Below, in pieces: positions 5,061-5,413 of a DNA stretch of 5,413 bases (position 1 is the first letter of the stretch; every line of letters begins with the position of its first letter). This DNA is from Bacteroidota bacterium. GTDB lineage: Bacteria; Bacteroidota; Bacteroidia; Bacteroidales; JAADJA01. The notes below the pieces were generated by a model, which was not told the origin of the DNA, did not search any database, and saw only the letters and a list, made by a program, of their open reading frames with translations. A program made the translations under genes and the position numbers. Location of the stretch: positions 1-5,413 of the forward strand of contig JAJRTT010000532.1 in assembly GCA_024278155.1 (NCBI GenBank), written 5' to 3'.

Positions 5061-5413
5061 AGATAATTTACAAAAGAATGGGGGACATTAAAGCGATGTT
5101 TGGGAAAAAACAAAGTATCCAATGGCTCATAGGGTTTAATGGCCCCAAGGAATATATCCGTTACAAACTTTTGCGGCATAATCTAAAATATATCCAAACA
5201 ATTTACGGAGTCTGGTGTTAATAACAGGCGATAGGTAACGGGGCCAATAGCCCGGATTATACAATAGGACTGTGCCATGAGGACAAAAGTGCAATAAAAC
5301 ATACATTTTTGAAATGAAAGCATGGCCATCACTATGTTGAGGCTTCAAAAGTTAACAAAGGGCATGTTTTGCGGCAATTTTGGTTCATAATAAATTTCCT
5401 GTTGCATATTCGC
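5061..5413. other. Right-end region with no recognisable gene
   Basis: This AT-rich stretch upstream of the response regulator holds no protein or RNA gene that I recognise. A 47-codon frame on the plus strand (5078-5221, MGDIKAMFGKKQ... ending IYGVWC) and a 70-codon minus-strand frame that would need a TTG start (5348 to 5136) overlap each other. Neither has a ribosome binding site or a recognisable domain. A minus-strand frame is open from the right edge to a TGA at 5345-5347 and could be the tail of a gene beyond the window, but 22 codons is within chance. A 10-base direct repeat TTTTGCGGCA occurs at 5169-5178 and 5367-5376. The region may be simple regulatory spacer or a decayed gene. Confidence 0.5.

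Noticed and set aside
4264..5061. Plus-strand frames opposite the response regulator and the alternative minus frame 4894-4706
   Set aside because: Shadows of the LytTR regulator, which has complete receiver and DNA-binding motifs.
5136..5348. 70-codon minus-strand frame as a gene
   Set aside because: It needs a TTG start, has no ribosome binding site or recognisable domain, and conflicts with the equally weak plus-strand frame at 5078-5221.

Overview
The window looks like chromosomal DNA from a member of the Bacteroidota, possibly of the Cytophagales/Saprospiria type, though I cannot fix the order. The evidence is fourfold. There is a periplasmic TPR/coiled-coil sensor joined to a class III nucleotide cyclase. 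There is a LytTR response regulator. Two proteins carry short signal peptides ending in (Y/F)-G-Q. Three of the four start codons have a perfect TAnnTTTG box (the Bacteroidota -7 element) 36-38 nt upstream, and Shine-Dalgarno sequences are mostly weak or absent.

Layout from left to right: (1) positions 2157 to 1, minus strand, hold a membrane-bound adenylate cyclase that runs off the left edge inside its catalytic domain. (2) A 183-bp gap holds a perfect CCCGTA/TACGGG inverted repeat and a 9-bp-period repeat of the form cTGTTAATc; both look like dispersed intergenic repeats. (3) Positions 3543 to 2341, minus strand, hold a complete class I (subgroup Ib) aspartate aminotransferase. (4) A 46-bp divergent gap holds two TAnnTTTG boxes on opposite strands that point towards each other. 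(5) Positions 3590-4162, plus strand, encode a small exported protein of unknown function, with conserved-looking DAFKHAYW, AHE and MDLWNN motifs. (6) A 124-bp convergent gap carries three successive inverted repeats, the first of which contains the stop codon of the preceding gene. (7) Positions 5015 to 4287, minus strand, hold a complete LytTR-type response regulator. (8) About 400 bp at the right end has no gene I can recognise, only short unconvincing reading frames.

The genes do not form an obvious single pathway. The cyclase and the aminotransferase lie in the same direction but are 183 bp apart with repeats between them. The response regulator has no histidine kinase in view. The common theme of two genes is signalling (cAMP from a periplasmic sensor; phosphorylation-controlled transcription), next to a housekeeping amino-acid enzyme. 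I do not see a convincing new multi-gene system. The parts most worth a second look are the promoter arrangement between the aminotransferase and the exported protein, the repeat hairpin that supplies a gene's stop codon, and the uncharacterised exported protein.
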